This document shows, one piece after another, positions 16,065 through 27,437 of a DNA stretch of 64,000 nt (the first letter of the stretch is position 1; each line of letters begins with the position of its first letter). Below the pieces are notes generated by a model, which had not been told where the DNA came from, ran no database searches, and saw nothing but the letters and a program-made list of their open reading frames with translations. The stretch comes from Candidatus Polarisedimenticolia bacterium (lineage in GTDB: Bacteria; Acidobacteriota; Polarisedimenticolia; Gp22-AA2), in contig DASYUH010000004.1 of NCBI GenBank assembly GCA_036001465.1, forward strand, positions 26,001 through 90,000. Reading direction: 5' to 3'. The translations under genes and the position numbers were made by a program.

Positions 16065-17554
16065 GCCACCTTGTCCGTGATGTCCTTCTCTTCGAACTCC
16101 TCGCCGTCGAAACTGATCCGGCGGGCCTTTTCGTCCACCAGGGTGTCCAGATTGACCGGGCGACCCCAGACTCTCTGGATGTTCCTCAGGGTGTCCCGGG
16201 CATAGTCGTGCTTCAGCTCGGCCCCCTCGAACTTGTGCTGCAGCAGGAGCTCCCCCTTGTTCCGGAAATTGCCGTCCACCACGAAGATGAACGGCTGGCC
16301 GAAGTTCGTGAGCTGGAAGAGAAGGCGCTGTTTGACCTTCTTGAAGTCGCGGTCGCTGATCTGGTACATGCCGGTCTTGGGATTGAAGTCGTAGAGGAAC
16401 AGCTTGTGCTCGCGGCAGAAGTCCTCGGTCAGGTAGTTGTCGATGAACGTGACGTCGGTGCAGTGCCGGCGGACTTCGAAAATCTTCTCCCTCCCGAGCC
16501 CCGCCTTGCGGTCCCAGCGGGCGCGCTCGACCAGATCCTCGCAGTCATCGAACTCCTTGCCGAAGCGCCCCTTGTTCCAGCGCTCCTCGATGTTGCGGTA
16601 CAGCTCCACGCCCAGCTTGTAAGGGTTCAGACGGCCGCTCCGCCCGCCCAGGGTGCCCGAGTGGTGGTCGGCGTAATCGATGAGCTCGGCGTCGGTCAGC
16701 ACCTTCTCGGTCATCAGCTTGGAGTGCCAGTAGGTCGCCCAGCCTTCGTTCATGATCTTGGTCTGCGCCTGCGGCGCGTAGTAGTAGGCCTCCTCGCGGA
16801 CGATCGCCAGGACGTCCCGCTGCCAGTTCTCCAGGGGGGAGTTCTCGATGAGGAACTTGAGCACGTCCCGCTGGGGGGTCTCGGGGAAACGCTTCTTGCG
16901 CTTGGCCTCCTCCTCCAGCTTCTTCTTGTGCGCCTCGATGAACTCCGGAGGGTTGATGAAGTCGTTCATGTAGGACTTGCTCTTCATCCGCCGGATCTGA
17001 GGCTTCGGCTCCTCGGCCCCGTCCCGCTCCCGGACGCGCTCCCGCACGATGAAGGGGGAGTGAGGGTCGATCAGGTTCTCGAGCGACAGGCAGCTGTCGA
17101 CGTAGTTCTCGACCGCCTCGACCCCGTGCGCGTCCATGTAGCGGCGGATGCGGGTCGCGTGGTTGGCCATCACGTCCATCATCTTGCGGTTGGTCTTGGA
17201 GAACGCCAGATTGTTCTTGAAGAAGTCGCAGTGGGCGTAGACGTGCGCCATGACCAGCTTCTGGTCGACGATCTGGTTGCACTCGAGAAGGTAGGCGTAG
17301 CAGGGGTCGTTGTTGATGACCATCTCGTAGATCTTCGACAGGCCATAGGAGTAGGACTTCTGAAGGTGCTCGTACTCCATGCCGAAGCGCCAGTGCGGAT
17401 AGCGCGTCGGAAACCCTCCGAAGGCGGCGACCTGGTTGAGTCCCCGGTAGTCGAGGAGCTCGAAGATGACGGGGAAGAAGTCCAGGCCGAAGGCGCGCGC
17501 GTGCCCCTCGATCTCCTCCTGCAGCTCCTGCAGGTCCTTCGGCAGGTTGGCCAC
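16061..17554 (-). CDS. SpoVR/YcgB family protein
   Basis: A 497-residue member of the SpoVR family (E. coli YcgB, Bacillus SpoVR), of unknown biochemical role, linked to stress, stationary phase and sporulation. Characteristic stretches include FELLDYRGLNQVAAFGG, PHWRFGMEYEHLQKSYSYGL, NDPCYAYLLE and NEGWATYWHSKLM (a metal-site-like block). The frame continues far upstream, but conservation begins at NLPKDLQ. I chose the GTG at 17554, two bases after the YeaH stop. The order PrkA-YeaH-SpoVR mirrors yeaG-yeaH plus ycgB of enterobacteria, where the products act together. Confidence 0.92.
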   Translation of the reverse strand: MANLPKDLQELQEEIEGHARAFGLDFFPVIFELLDYRGLNQVAAFGGFPTRYPHWRFGMEYEHLQKSYSYGLSKIYEMVINNDPCYAYLLECNQIVDQKLVMAHVYAHCDFFKNNLAFSKTNRKMMDVMANHATRIRRYMDAHGVEAVENYVDSCLSLENLIDPHSPFIVRERVRERDGAEEPKPQIRRMKSKSYMNDFINPPEFIEAHKKKLEEEAKRKKRFPETPQRDVLKFLIENSPLENWQRDVLAIVREEAYYYAPQAQTKIMNEGWATYWHSKLMTEKVLTDAELIDYADHHSGTLGGRSGRLNPYKLGVELYRNIEERWNKGRFGKEFDDCEDLVERARWDRKAGLGREKIFEVRRHCTDVTFIDNYLTEDFCREHKLFLYDFNPKTGMYQISDRDFKKVKQRLLFQLTNFGQPFIFVVDGNFRNKGELLLQHKFEGAELKHDYARDTLRNIQRVWGRPVNLDTLVDEKARRISFDGEEFEEKDITDKVA

Positions 17555-17556
17555 CG

Positions 17557-18663
<1,107 letters not shown>

Positions 18664-18759
18664 GCCGATCCCCCCTCCGACAGAAACGCCCCTGCAGGGC
18701 TCCCGGCGACCGTCCGCCCGCGGCCCGGCAGGGGCATCAGAAACACGGCTGGGAGCCCG
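18664..18759 (-). other. Interleaved complementary blocks between prkA and yeaH
   Basis: On the transcript (minus strand) the order is GGGCTCCC, GCCCCTGC, GGGAGCCC, GCAGGGGC. Block 1 can pair with block 3 and block 2 with block 4, all eight bases perfect, which is pseudoknot topology. A direct repeat GTTTCTG flanks it. It could be an intercistronic processing or translation-control element. GC-rich sequence makes chance pairing fairly likely. Confidence 0.35.
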
Positions 18760-20892
<2,133 letters not shown>

Positions 20893-20922
20893 GTGTTCCT
20901 CTATTTCAAATCACCTGAACGT

Positions 20923-20951
20923 AATATAAGGCGCAGTCAAGGAATTGTCAA
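20923..20951 (-). promoter_or_regulatory. Sigma70 promoter of the prkA operon
   Basis: Minus strand TTGACA (20951-20946), N17, TATATT (20928-20923). This is one of the best promoter matches in the window, about 30 bases before the prkA ATG. It is divergent from the promoter at 20975-21003. Confidence 0.75.
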
Positions 20952-20974
20952 AAACTTTTCCCGGCCGCCGTTTG

Positions 20975-21003
20975 TTGACAGCCTCCGGGGGAGCCGTTAA
21001 CAT
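20975..21003 (+). promoter_or_regulatory. Sigma70 promoter of the GGDEF/PilZ gene pair
   Basis: TTGACA (20975-20980), N17, TAACAT (20998-21003), about 38 bases before the GTG start of the first GGDEF-like gene. Its -35 is only 23 bp from the -35 of the prkA promoter, so RNA polymerases may compete. Confidence 0.7.
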
Positions 21004-21041
21004 CGCGGGGCAGGCAAGGAGCCCGTCATCCTGAGGTAACT

Positions 21042-22154
21042 GTGGACCCGCGGGACCTGAGACGCACCGTCCAGGACGACATCCGGAAGGTCCTCGAAGA
21101 CCCCGCCGCCCGGGGCGACCGCCTGGTCGAGGCGCTCGCCGGCCTCGCCACGCGGCATCCGATCGAGCCGTTTCGCGCCGTCCTGGCGTGCGTCGCGACC
21201 CTGGAATGCTCCGAGGACGAGGCGGGTCCCCTGGTCCTCGCCATCGACAGGCATCGATCCGGTCTCGAGGAGCTGATGGGCCGGGACCCTGGCTTCAGCG
21301 TCGCCGCCTGCGATCTCCTCCACGACGTGGACCGGACCATGCGGGAACCCGTCTACCGCTCAGGCGCCCCCGCCGTCCGGACCTCCCCGGACGAGTTCGC
21401 GGCGCCGCTCGAGGAGTCCTTGCGACAGGAGTCTCGGCGCGCTCAGCGGTCCGGCCGCCCCGTCGCCGTGGTCGTCCTGGCGCCGGACGGAGACGCCCCC
21501 GGGGCGGCCGGCGATCGGCAGGCGGCCCGACGGGGGTTGTGCGACGGCGCGCGCGACATCGACGTCGTCGGCAGCCTGTCGCCCGACGCCTTCCTCGTCC
21601 TGCTTCCGTGCACCGGCGGGAGACAGGGTCTTCTGGCCGCGGGGCGATTCCGCCGCTCCCTCTTCGCCGCGACCGGCGCGGCCTGGAGCGCCGGAGCGGC
21701 GTCGGGTTCCGGCCCTGCGGCGGACGCCGTCGATCTGACCCGCAAGGCCAGGGAGGCCCTGGCGACGGCCCGGCGGGAGGGGTCGGGGCAGGCGCTGCAC
21801 CGACAGGAGCGCCGGGCCCACTCACGCACGGTGGTGAGCGTCCCGGTCGAGGCGCGGCTGCGCCGGGACGGCGTCGATTGGGCCATCGTGCTGGAAGACC
21901 TGTCCCTGGGAGGGGCCCTGTTCACCGTCCACCAGCGAATCGATCCCGGCTCCGAGGTGATCCTGGCGCTGCGTCAGGGGGTCGTGCGTCCTGTGGCCAC
22001 GGCGATCCCGTCGCGCGTCCTCAGGGTGGCGGATGGGCCGGTGGCCGGGCGGGCGCCCTGGAAGGCGGCTGTGTCGTTCGGCGCCGAGGCGCGGCTCGGG
22101 ATCGCCGCTGTCCTGGCCGAGATCGATCCGCGCGCCCCCCGGGGGGTCCCGTGA
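21042..22154 (+). CDS. Degenerate GGDEF-like / PilZ protein
   Basis: A 370-residue protein with the same layout as its downstream neighbour: an N-terminal helical region (1-110), a GGDEF-like middle (about 120-250) and a C-terminal PilZ-like domain (from RRAHSRTVVSVPVEARLRRD, about 262). The signature loop reads SLSPDAFL instead of GG(D/E)EF, and the metal-binding sequence is eroded, so diguanylate cyclase activity is unlikely. PilZ domains bind c-di-GMP, with RxxxR and (D/N)xSxxG motifs; here QERRAH and EDLSLGG are recognisable. It probably senses rather than makes c-di-GMP. GTG start; overlaps the next gene by four bases. Confidence 0.65.
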   Translation: MDPRDLRRTVQDDIRKVLEDPAARGDRLVEALAGLATRHPIEPFRAVLACVATLECSEDEAGPLVLAIDRHRSGLEELMGRDPGFSVAACDLLHDVDRTMREPVYRSGAPAVRTSPDEFAAPLEESLRQESRRAQRSGRPVAVVVLAPDGDAPGAAGDRQAARRGLCDGARDIDVVGSLSPDAFLVLLPCTGGRQGLLAAGRFRRSLFAATGAAWSAGAASGSGPAADAVDLTRKAREALATARREGSGQALHRQERRAHSRTVVSVPVEARLRRDGVDWAIVLEDLSLGGALFTVHQRIDPGSEVILALRQGVVRPVATAIPSRVLRVADGPVAGRAPWKAAVSFGAEARLGIAAVLAEIDPRAPRGVP

Positions 22155-23359
22155 TCACCCTGGAGGAAGCGTCGCGCCACCGCGAGGAGCTGACCGAAAT
22201 CCTGCGGGAGGACGCCCACAACGAAGAGAGAATCCTGCGGCGCCTGGATCAGATCCGGACGCAGAGCGGCCTCCAGGTCTACGCGGCGCTTCTCCTCATC
22301 CTGACGGGCCTGGGCTTCGAGGAGTCGGAGGCCCGCCTCCACTGGGACGAGGTGCTCAAGCACCGGCAGCGGCTCGGCCAGGCGCTGCAGCGCAACGTCG
22401 GCCTGCGCGTGGCGGTGCTCGATTATTTCGTCAACGTCAACCGGCAGCTCGTCAGCCCGCGCATCATCGATTTGTCGCTGCACGACCGTCAGGACCCCTC
22501 CTCGCCGGTCGATGCGCGCACCGGGTTGTGGAACGCGCGGCAGTTCCTGTCGGCCCTGCAGAAGGAGATCCGGCGGGCCAAGCGGTACAAGCTGGAGCTG
22601 ACGGTGCTCTACCTCGACATCGACGACTTCCGGGAGATCAACGAGAGGCACGGCGAGCTGGTCGGGGACATCCTGCTGCGCGAGGTGGCCATCCTCGTGA
22701 AAAACAGGATCCGCGACATCGACATGGCCGCCCGCCTGTCCGGCGAGGAGTTCGGCCTGATCCTGCCGGAGACCGAGCGGATGGGGGCCTTCCTGGTGGC
22801 CGAGCGCATCCGCAAGGAGGTGGAACGCCACTTCATGCGACGCGACATCGACGGCCGCCCGATCGCCATGACCGTCACCATCGGCATGGCGAAGTACCCG
22901 GCGGACGCGGCGATGCCGGACCGGCTGCTCCGGCGGGCCGAGGAGGCGATGCACCAGGCGAAGGCGCGCGGGGGAAACACGGTCGGAGTCTATTACCGCG
23001 AGCGGCGCAGCTACATCCGGTTCGACGTGATGCGCCAGCAGGTGCAGATCCGCGTGACGCCGGCCGGCCGGGACGCCTCGGACTTCCGGGAGGAGACGGA
23101 GGCGCCGGTCAACATCAGCCGGAGCGGCCTGCTGTTCGAGAGCGATCGCGCGTTCTCCATCGGCGACGAGCTGGTGATCGTCTGTCAGGACAGCCGGGAT
23201 CAGGCGCGCGTCACCCTGCGAGCCCGCGTGGTGCGCATGGAAGAGATCGAAGGGCAGCCGCTGCGCTACGAGGTGGGGGCCGTCTTCCTCCTCGAATGGG
23301 ACCATCAGGAGGCCCAGGTCACGGAATTCCTGCGGCGCGGCGGCCTGGCCGCCGGCTGA
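22151..23359 (+). CDS. Diguanylate cyclase with C-terminal PilZ domain
   Basis: A 402-residue GGDEF/PilZ protein. The active loop is SGEEF (197-201), an accepted variant of GGEEF. The metal and substrate residues are in YLDIDDFREINERHG, and the inhibitory site RDID (188-191) lies five residues before the loop, as required for product feedback. The PilZ part follows (about 285-395: RRSYIRFDV, then NISRSGLLFES matching the D/NxSxxG motif). It probably makes c-di-GMP and also binds it. The GTG start overlaps the stop of the paralogous gene upstream, so the two are translationally coupled. No membrane segment is seen. Confidence 0.85.
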   Translation: MITLEEASRHREELTEILREDAHNEERILRRLDQIRTQSGLQVYAALLLILTGLGFEESEARLHWDEVLKHRQRLGQALQRNVGLRVAVLDYFVNVNRQLVSPRIIDLSLHDRQDPSSPVDARTGLWNARQFLSALQKEIRRAKRYKLELTVLYLDIDDFREINERHGELVGDILLREVAILVKNRIRDIDMAARLSGEEFGLILPETERMGAFLVAERIRKEVERHFMRRDIDGRPIAMTVTIGMAKYPADAAMPDRLLRRAEEAMHQAKARGGNTVGVYYRERRSYIRFDVMRQQVQIRVTPAGRDASDFREETEAPVNISRSGLLFESDRAFSIGDELVIVCQDSRDQARVTLRARVVRMEEIEGQPLRYEVGAVFLLEWDHQEAQVTEFLRRGGLAAG

Positions 23360-23372
23360 CGGCGGTCCGGAT

Positions 23373-24053
23373 ATGACCATCCTCGGCATCGACACCGCCA
23401 CCCGCCGCGCGAGCGTGGCGCTGGCGCGCGGCGGGGAGGTCGCGGCCCTGGCGCACCTCGACGGGCGCCATGGGCACGCGGGCGACCTCCTGACGCGCCT
23501 CGACGCGCTCCTGACCGGGGCGGGACTCAAGCCCTCCGATCTGGCGGCCATCGCCGTCACGATCGGCCCCGGCTCCTTCACCGGCGTGCGCATCGGGATG
23601 GCCACGGCCAAGGGGCTGGCCTACGCCCTCGACGTGCCCCTCGGCGGCCTCTCCACTCTCGAGGCGCTGGCGCGAGCCGCCCTGCCTCTCGCGGGTGGCG
23701 CCCCGCGGCTGTGCGCCGTCCTCGAGGCCGGGCGGGGCGAGGTGTATGCCGCGCTGTTCCGTCGCGAGGGGAGCGGGCTGTGCCGTGAGACGGACGACCG
23801 GTCCTGGCGGCCACGGGACCTCGTGGAGGAGACTCGTGGCGGCGCGATCCTGGTCGGGGACGCGGTCGCGACCCTCCGGCAGGCGGCCCGCGAGGCCGGC
23901 CTGGAGGTGACGGGCATCGAGCCCCAGCCGGCCCTGGCCGGAGCGCTCGCCGTCTGGGGCGGGGCGACGCTCCACCCCGGAGGCGCCTACGATCCGGGCG
24001 CCCTGCGCCCCAACTACGTGCGCCCATCCGACGCCGAGGTGGCGCGCCGATGA
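23373..24053 (+). CDS. tsaB: tRNA N6-threonylcarbamoyladenosine synthesis protein TsaB
   Basis: A 226-residue ASKHA-fold protein that partners TsaD and TsaE to make t6A at position 37 of ANN-decoding tRNAs. It starts MTILGIDTATRRASVAL and contains the family block TIGPGSFTGVRIGMATAKGLAYAL. The ATG is 13 bp after the GGDEF gene. It overlaps rimI by four bases, a very common pairing. Length is normal. Confidence 0.95.
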   Translation: MTILGIDTATRRASVALARGGEVAALAHLDGRHGHAGDLLTRLDALLTGAGLKPSDLAAIAVTIGPGSFTGVRIGMATAKGLAYALDVPLGGLSTLEALARAALPLAGGAPRLCAVLEAGRGEVYAALFRREGSGLCRETDDRSWRPRDLVEETRGGAILVGDAVATLRQAAREAGLEVTGIEPQPALAGALAVWGGATLHPGGAYDPGALRPNYVRPSDAEVARR

Positions 24054-24553
24054 TCGTCAAGACCCGGAGGCATCGGGACAGGGCCTCGGCGCTCACGTTC
24101 GTGCCGATGTCGCTGGAGGACATCCCCGGCGTGATGGAGATCGAGAACCAGTCGTTCCCGATTCCCTGGAGCGAATCCTCGTTCCGTTACGAGCTGCTCG
24201 AGAACCCGTACGCGAGCCTGTTCGTGGGCCGGGTCCGCACGGAGCCGCCCGTGATCGCGTTCGCCTGCGTCTGGCTCGTCGATCAGGAGATGAAGATCAA
24301 CAACATCGCCGTCCATCCTCGCGTCCGGGCGCAGGGCGTGGGAACGCGGTTTCTCCGCTTCCTGCTGGATCACGCGGCGTCCCAGGGATGCCGCGAGATC
24401 ACCCTGGAGGTTCGACCGAGCAACGCGGCGGCCCTGGCCCTGTACCGCTCGGCCGGCTTCCTCCCGATCGGTCGCCGGAAGCAGTACTACACCGACACGC
24501 ACGAGGACGCGATCGTCATGTGGCGCCGGATCGAGCCCCGGACGGCCGGATGA
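24050..24553 (+). CDS. rimI: Ribosomal protein S18 alanine N-acetyltransferase RimI
   Basis: A GNAT acetyltransferase of 167 residues, a little longer than usual because of a basic N-terminal tail. The acetyl-CoA loop is RVRAQGVGTRFL (the R/QxxGxG motif). Other family features are ENQSFPIPWSESSF near the start, NNIAVHP and EVRPSNAAALALYRSAGF. It would acetylate the N-terminus of S18. The position after tsaB is typical. Confidence 0.93.
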   Translation: MIVKTRRHRDRASALTFVPMSLEDIPGVMEIENQSFPIPWSESSFRYELLENPYASLFVGRVRTEPPVIAFACVWLVDQEMKINNIAVHPRVRAQGVGTRFLRFLLDHAASQGCREITLEVRPSNAAALALYRSAGFLPIGRRKQYYTDTHEDAIVMWRRIEPRTAG

Positions 24554-24568
24554 CACCCGACCCGACCC

Positions 24569-24597
24569 TTGCACCAACCGATCCGGGATGCTAGACT
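24569..24597 (+). promoter_or_regulatory. Sigma70 promoter of the DUF465 gene
   Basis: TTGCAC (24569-24574), N17, TAGACT (24592-24597), the latter forming the extended -10 TGCTAGACT. Transcription would start about 70 bases before the ATG. Confidence 0.6.
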
Positions 24598-24673
24598 TGG
24601 CCGTAAACATGGACGCCTGTGCGACTCAACCGCCTTCGCTCGAACGCCCTTTAAAACCAGGAGGTCTAGGACG

Positions 24674-24919
24674 ATGGTGCACATCCAGGAGGACCTGAAG
24701 AGGACCCTTTCGGAGAACCACGAGGAGTATCGAAAGCTGCTGGCGGAGCACGCCAGCTGTGAGTCCCGTCTTCAGGAACTTCAGGGAAAGGCCGTCCTCG
24801 ACGAGACCGAGCGGGTCGAGAGCGTCAACATCAAGAAACAGAAGCTGCAGCTCAAGGACCGCATGGAAGCGATCCTCCGGCACCACATGGAGCGCACCAG
24901 CGGCGCCGGGGTCCGGTAA
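24674..24919 (+). CDS. DUF465 family small coiled-coil protein
   Basis: An 81-residue, charged, wholly helical protein of the DUF465 (YdcH-like) family. Typical features are HEEYRKLLAEHASCESRLQE, a turn, then VNIKKQKLQLKDRMEAIL. The function of the family is unknown. The ATG has CAGGAGG upstream. It has its own promoter and is followed by a strong terminator, so it is a single-gene unit expected to be well expressed. Residues beyond the family core (RTSGAGVR) are short. Confidence 0.85.
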   Translation: MVHIQEDLKRTLSENHEEYRKLLAEHASCESRLQELQGKAVLDETERVESVNIKKQKLQLKDRMEAILRHHMERTSGAGVR

Positions 24920-24953
24920 GGGGACCTCGGAAATCCGACGCGCACGGCGTGGA

Positions 24954-24980
24954 GGGGGCGCTGCGGCAGGCCCCCTTTTT
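24954..24980 (+). terminator. Rho-independent terminator after the DUF465 gene
   Basis: GGGGGC (24954-24959) pairs with GCCCCC (24970-24975) and is followed by TTTTT. The last T is only four bases before the GGGAGG ribosome site of psd, so read-through or attenuation would set psd-pssA expression unless a promoter is hidden here. Confidence 0.75.
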
Positions 24981-24995
24981 CGACGGGAGGCACAG

Positions 24996-25640
24996 GTGCC
25001 GGTGGCAAGAGAGGCGATCCCCTTCCTCCTGGGCCTGCTCGCGGCCGCCATCCTTCTCGGCGCGGTCCTCGGCCCCTGGGGCGTCCTCCCGGCCCTGGTG
25101 CTCATCCTGTTCGTTCTGTTCTTTTTCCGCGATCCCGCACGGGCGTCGCCGACCGGAGAGGGCCTGGTGCTGTCGCCGGCCGACGGCCGCGTCTCGGACA
25201 TCGAGCGCGGACCGGAGGGGGCGCGGATCTCGGTGTTCCTGTCGCTCTTCGACTGCCACATCAACCGATCGCCTGTGGAGGGGACGGTCCGCACCGTGGC
25301 CTACACCTCCGGCCGTTTCCACCCGGCCTGGCAGGGGCGGGCGAGCCGCGAGAACGAGCGCAACCACCTGGTCATCGCGTCGCAGGCGGGCGACTACGGC
25401 GTCACGCAGATCGCCGGCGTCGTGGCGCGGCGGATCGTCTGCGCCAAGAGGCCCGGCGACGAGGTGAGGCGCGGCGAGCGGATCGGCCTCATCCGCTTCG
25501 GATCGCGCACGGACCTGCACTTGCCTCCGGGCATCGAGCCGCTGGTGACGGTCGGCGACCGGGTCCGTGGAGGGCTGACGGTGCTGGCTCGGGAGGTCCC
25601 GGTCGCGCAGCGCGCCTCGGCCGCCGGGGCGCGGGCATGA
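24996..25640 (+). CDS. psd: Phosphatidylserine decarboxylase (short, archaeal/PssA-linked type)
   Basis: Makes phosphatidylethanolamine from phosphatidylserine at the inner membrane. The 214-residue form matches the short Psd class. It has a membrane stretch (about 8-38: LLGLLAAAILLG onward) and the conserved LSPADGRV, FDCHINRSPVEG and NERNH blocks. The self-cleavage site is FGSRTDL, where the G-S bond yields the pyruvoyl group. The GTG start has GGGAGG five bases upstream. It overlaps pssA by four bases, giving the two successive steps from CDP-diacylglycerol to PE. Confidence 0.93.
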   Translation: MPVAREAIPFLLGLLAAAILLGAVLGPWGVLPALVLILFVLFFFRDPARASPTGEGLVLSPADGRVSDIERGPEGARISVFLSLFDCHINRSPVEGTVRTVAYTSGRFHPAWQGRASRENERNHLVIASQAGDYGVTQIAGVVARRIVCAKRPGDEVRRGERIGLIRFGSRTDLHLPPGIEPLVTVGDRVRGGLTVLAREVPVAQRASAAGARA

Positions 25641-26413
25641 GGGATCCTGCACGGCTGAAGGACCGGGCCCGGTTCCGGCGCGGCGCCTACCTGATTCCGA
25701 GCCTGTTCACGACCGGGAACCTGCTCTGCGGCTACATCGCCGTCGTGCGCAGCATCCAGGGCGAGTTCGAGTGGGCGGCGATCGCCCTGTTCATCGCGGC
25801 GCTCCTCGATCGGGTGGACGGCTGGGTGGCCAGGCTCACGGGGACGACGAGCGACTTCGGCGTGCAGTTCGATTCGCTCGCCGACGTCATCTCCTTCGGC
25901 ATCGCGCCGTCGATCCTCGTCTATGTGTGGGCCCTCTCCTCCCTCCCCAAGCCCTGGTCCCTGGCGCCGTTCCTTCTTCTGGCCACGAGCGCGGCTCGCC
26001 TGGCCCGCTTCAACATCCAGGCGCCGACCCTGGACAAGCGCTATTTCGTGGGGCTGCCGACGCCGGCCGCGGCCTGCGCCGTGGCCGCGTGCGTGTTCTA
26101 CGATCCGGAGCGGGTGACCGACCGGATCACCGGCATCCTGGTGATGTGCCTCGTCGTGACCCTCTCGGTCCTGATGATCAGCAAGGTGCGGTATCGATCC
26201 TTCAAGGAGATCGATCTGCGTCGGCGCGTGCCGTGGGTGGTCGTGATCCTGATGGCCCTGGTGTTCTTCATCGCGGCCGGGTATCCCAAGGAGGTCGGCC
26301 TGTTCCTCAGCTTCGCGTACCTCCTCTCCGGGCTCGTCCCGCGGCTCCGCGCCGTGCCGGCGCAGAAGGAGCCGCGCCCGGCCGCGGCGGGAGGTCGCGA
26401 TGGCCGTGGTTGA
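25637..26413 (+). CDS. pssA: CDP-diacylglycerol-serine O-phosphatidyltransferase
   Basis: An integral membrane CDP-alcohol phosphatidyltransferase of 258 residues that makes phosphatidylserine from CDP-diacylglycerol and serine. The catalytic signature DG-x2-AR-x8-G-x3-D-x3-D is complete in DGWVARLTGTTSDFGVQFD and the SLAD that follows (about 56-79). About seven hydrophobic segments are visible. It is coupled to psd, which supports serine rather than another alcohol as substrate. It overlaps the next gene by 14 bp. Confidence 0.94.
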   Translation: MRDPARLKDRARFRRGAYLIPSLFTTGNLLCGYIAVVRSIQGEFEWAAIALFIAALLDRVDGWVARLTGTTSDFGVQFDSLADVISFGIAPSILVYVWALSSLPKPWSLAPFLLLATSAARLARFNIQAPTLDKRYFVGLPTPAAACAVAACVFYDPERVTDRITGILVMCLVVTLSVLMISKVRYRSFKEIDLRRRVPWVVVILMALVFFIAAGYPKEVGLFLSFAYLLSGLVPRLRAVPAQKEPRPAAAGGRDGRG

Positions 26414-27437
26414 GGTGGCGCGCTTCCGCCGCCGGGCGCACGTCGCGCTGTTCGACGCCACCACGCTGGCGGCCAGGGGCGTGAAGGACCATCTCGCCTC
26501 CCGGGCGTTCCCCGCGGCCTCGGTCCGCCTTTACTCGTCGACCGCGGAAGCCGACTCCAACCTGACGGAGTTCAAGGGGGAGCCGATGCTCGTCACCGAG
26601 CCGGACATCGACACCCTCGCGAACCTGGACATCGCCTTCCTGTGCGGCAGCCGTGAGGAGGGGGCCCGTTACCTGGACTGGGCGGGCCGGGTCGGATTCA
26701 CGGCCGTCGATCTGACCGGCGCGGCCGCCTCCGGTGCGGCGCCCCTCGTGAACGCCTCGGTCAACCCGGAGGCGATCTCCGAAGGCCCCGGCGTGATCGC
26801 CACGCCGCACCCGGTGGCCCAGCTCCTGTCCACTGTGCTCGCGCCCGTCCGGAGCCGCTGCGGGCTGCAGGAGGTCGTGGCGGTGGTTCTGCAGCCGGCA
26901 TCGCAACACGGAGAGCCGGGAATCGACGAGCTCTACAAGCAGACCGCCAGCCTCCTGAGCTTCTCGGACATGCCCCGGGAGGTCTTCGGTCGCCAGCTGG
27001 CGTTCAACGTCATCCCCGGCTTCGCGGGGGAAGAGCGGCACGGACGGGATGCGGGCCGCGCGGACCTCGCGGAGGAGGTCCGCCGGATCACCGGGGGCGG
27101 CTTCGCGCTGGGCGTCCAGGTCATCCAGGCGCCGGTGTTCCACGGCCATGCCCTCATGGCGCACGTGGTGCTCGATCCCGGGAGGAGCACCGACGATCTG
27201 GCCGCGTGCTTCGCCGGCGGCGACGACTTCCGCTTCGAGCGGCGCGGCGAGAAGGTGACGCCCGTCGAGAGGGCGGGGGAGGGCGGGATCCTGGTCGGGG
27301 GCATCCGGCCGGGAGCGCGCGAGTCGTCGTTCTGGATCTGGGCCGTGTGTGACGACCTGGCCGGAGGGACCGCGCTCAATGCCGTGCGCATTGCCGAGAT
27401 GCTCCTCGGACGGGACGCCGGCAAGGGGCGGGCATGA
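26400..27437 (+). CDS. Usg-like aspartate-semialdehyde dehydrogenase homologue lacking the catalytic cysteine
   Basis: 345 residues with the Asd fold: an N-terminal NAD-binding half (VALFDATTLAARGVKDHLAS in place of the usual GATG-x-VG) and a C-terminal dimer domain (ELYKQTASLLSF, QLAFNVIPGF). At the position of the active-site GNPNCxT it reads IATPHPVAQLL, so no catalytic cysteine is present. E. coli Usg-1 is a similar inactive-looking paralogue of unknown role. The N-terminal dinucleotide glycines are also altered. It overlaps pssA by 14 bp and the next gene by four, so it is co-translated with phospholipid genes. It is probably not a lysine/threonine pathway enzyme. Confidence 0.75.
   Translation: MAVVEVARFRRRAHVALFDATTLAARGVKDHLASRAFPAASVRLYSSTAEADSNLTEFKGEPMLVTEPDIDTLANLDIAFLCGSREEGARYLDWAGRVGFTAVDLTGAAASGAAPLVNASVNPEAISEGPGVIATPHPVAQLLSTVLAPVRSRCGLQEVVAVVLQPASQHGEPGIDELYKQTASLLSFSDMPREVFGRQLAFNVIPGFAGEERHGRDAGRADLAEEVRRITGGGFALGVQVIQAPVFHGHALMAHVVLDPGRSTDDLAACFAGGDDFRFERRGEKVTPVERAGEGGILVGGIRPGARESSFWIWAVCDDLAGGTALNAVRIAEMLLGRDAGKGRA

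Noticed and set aside
26400..27437. Annotation as a functional aspartate-semialdehyde dehydrogenase
   Set aside because: The active-site cysteine motif is missing and the nucleotide loop is altered.
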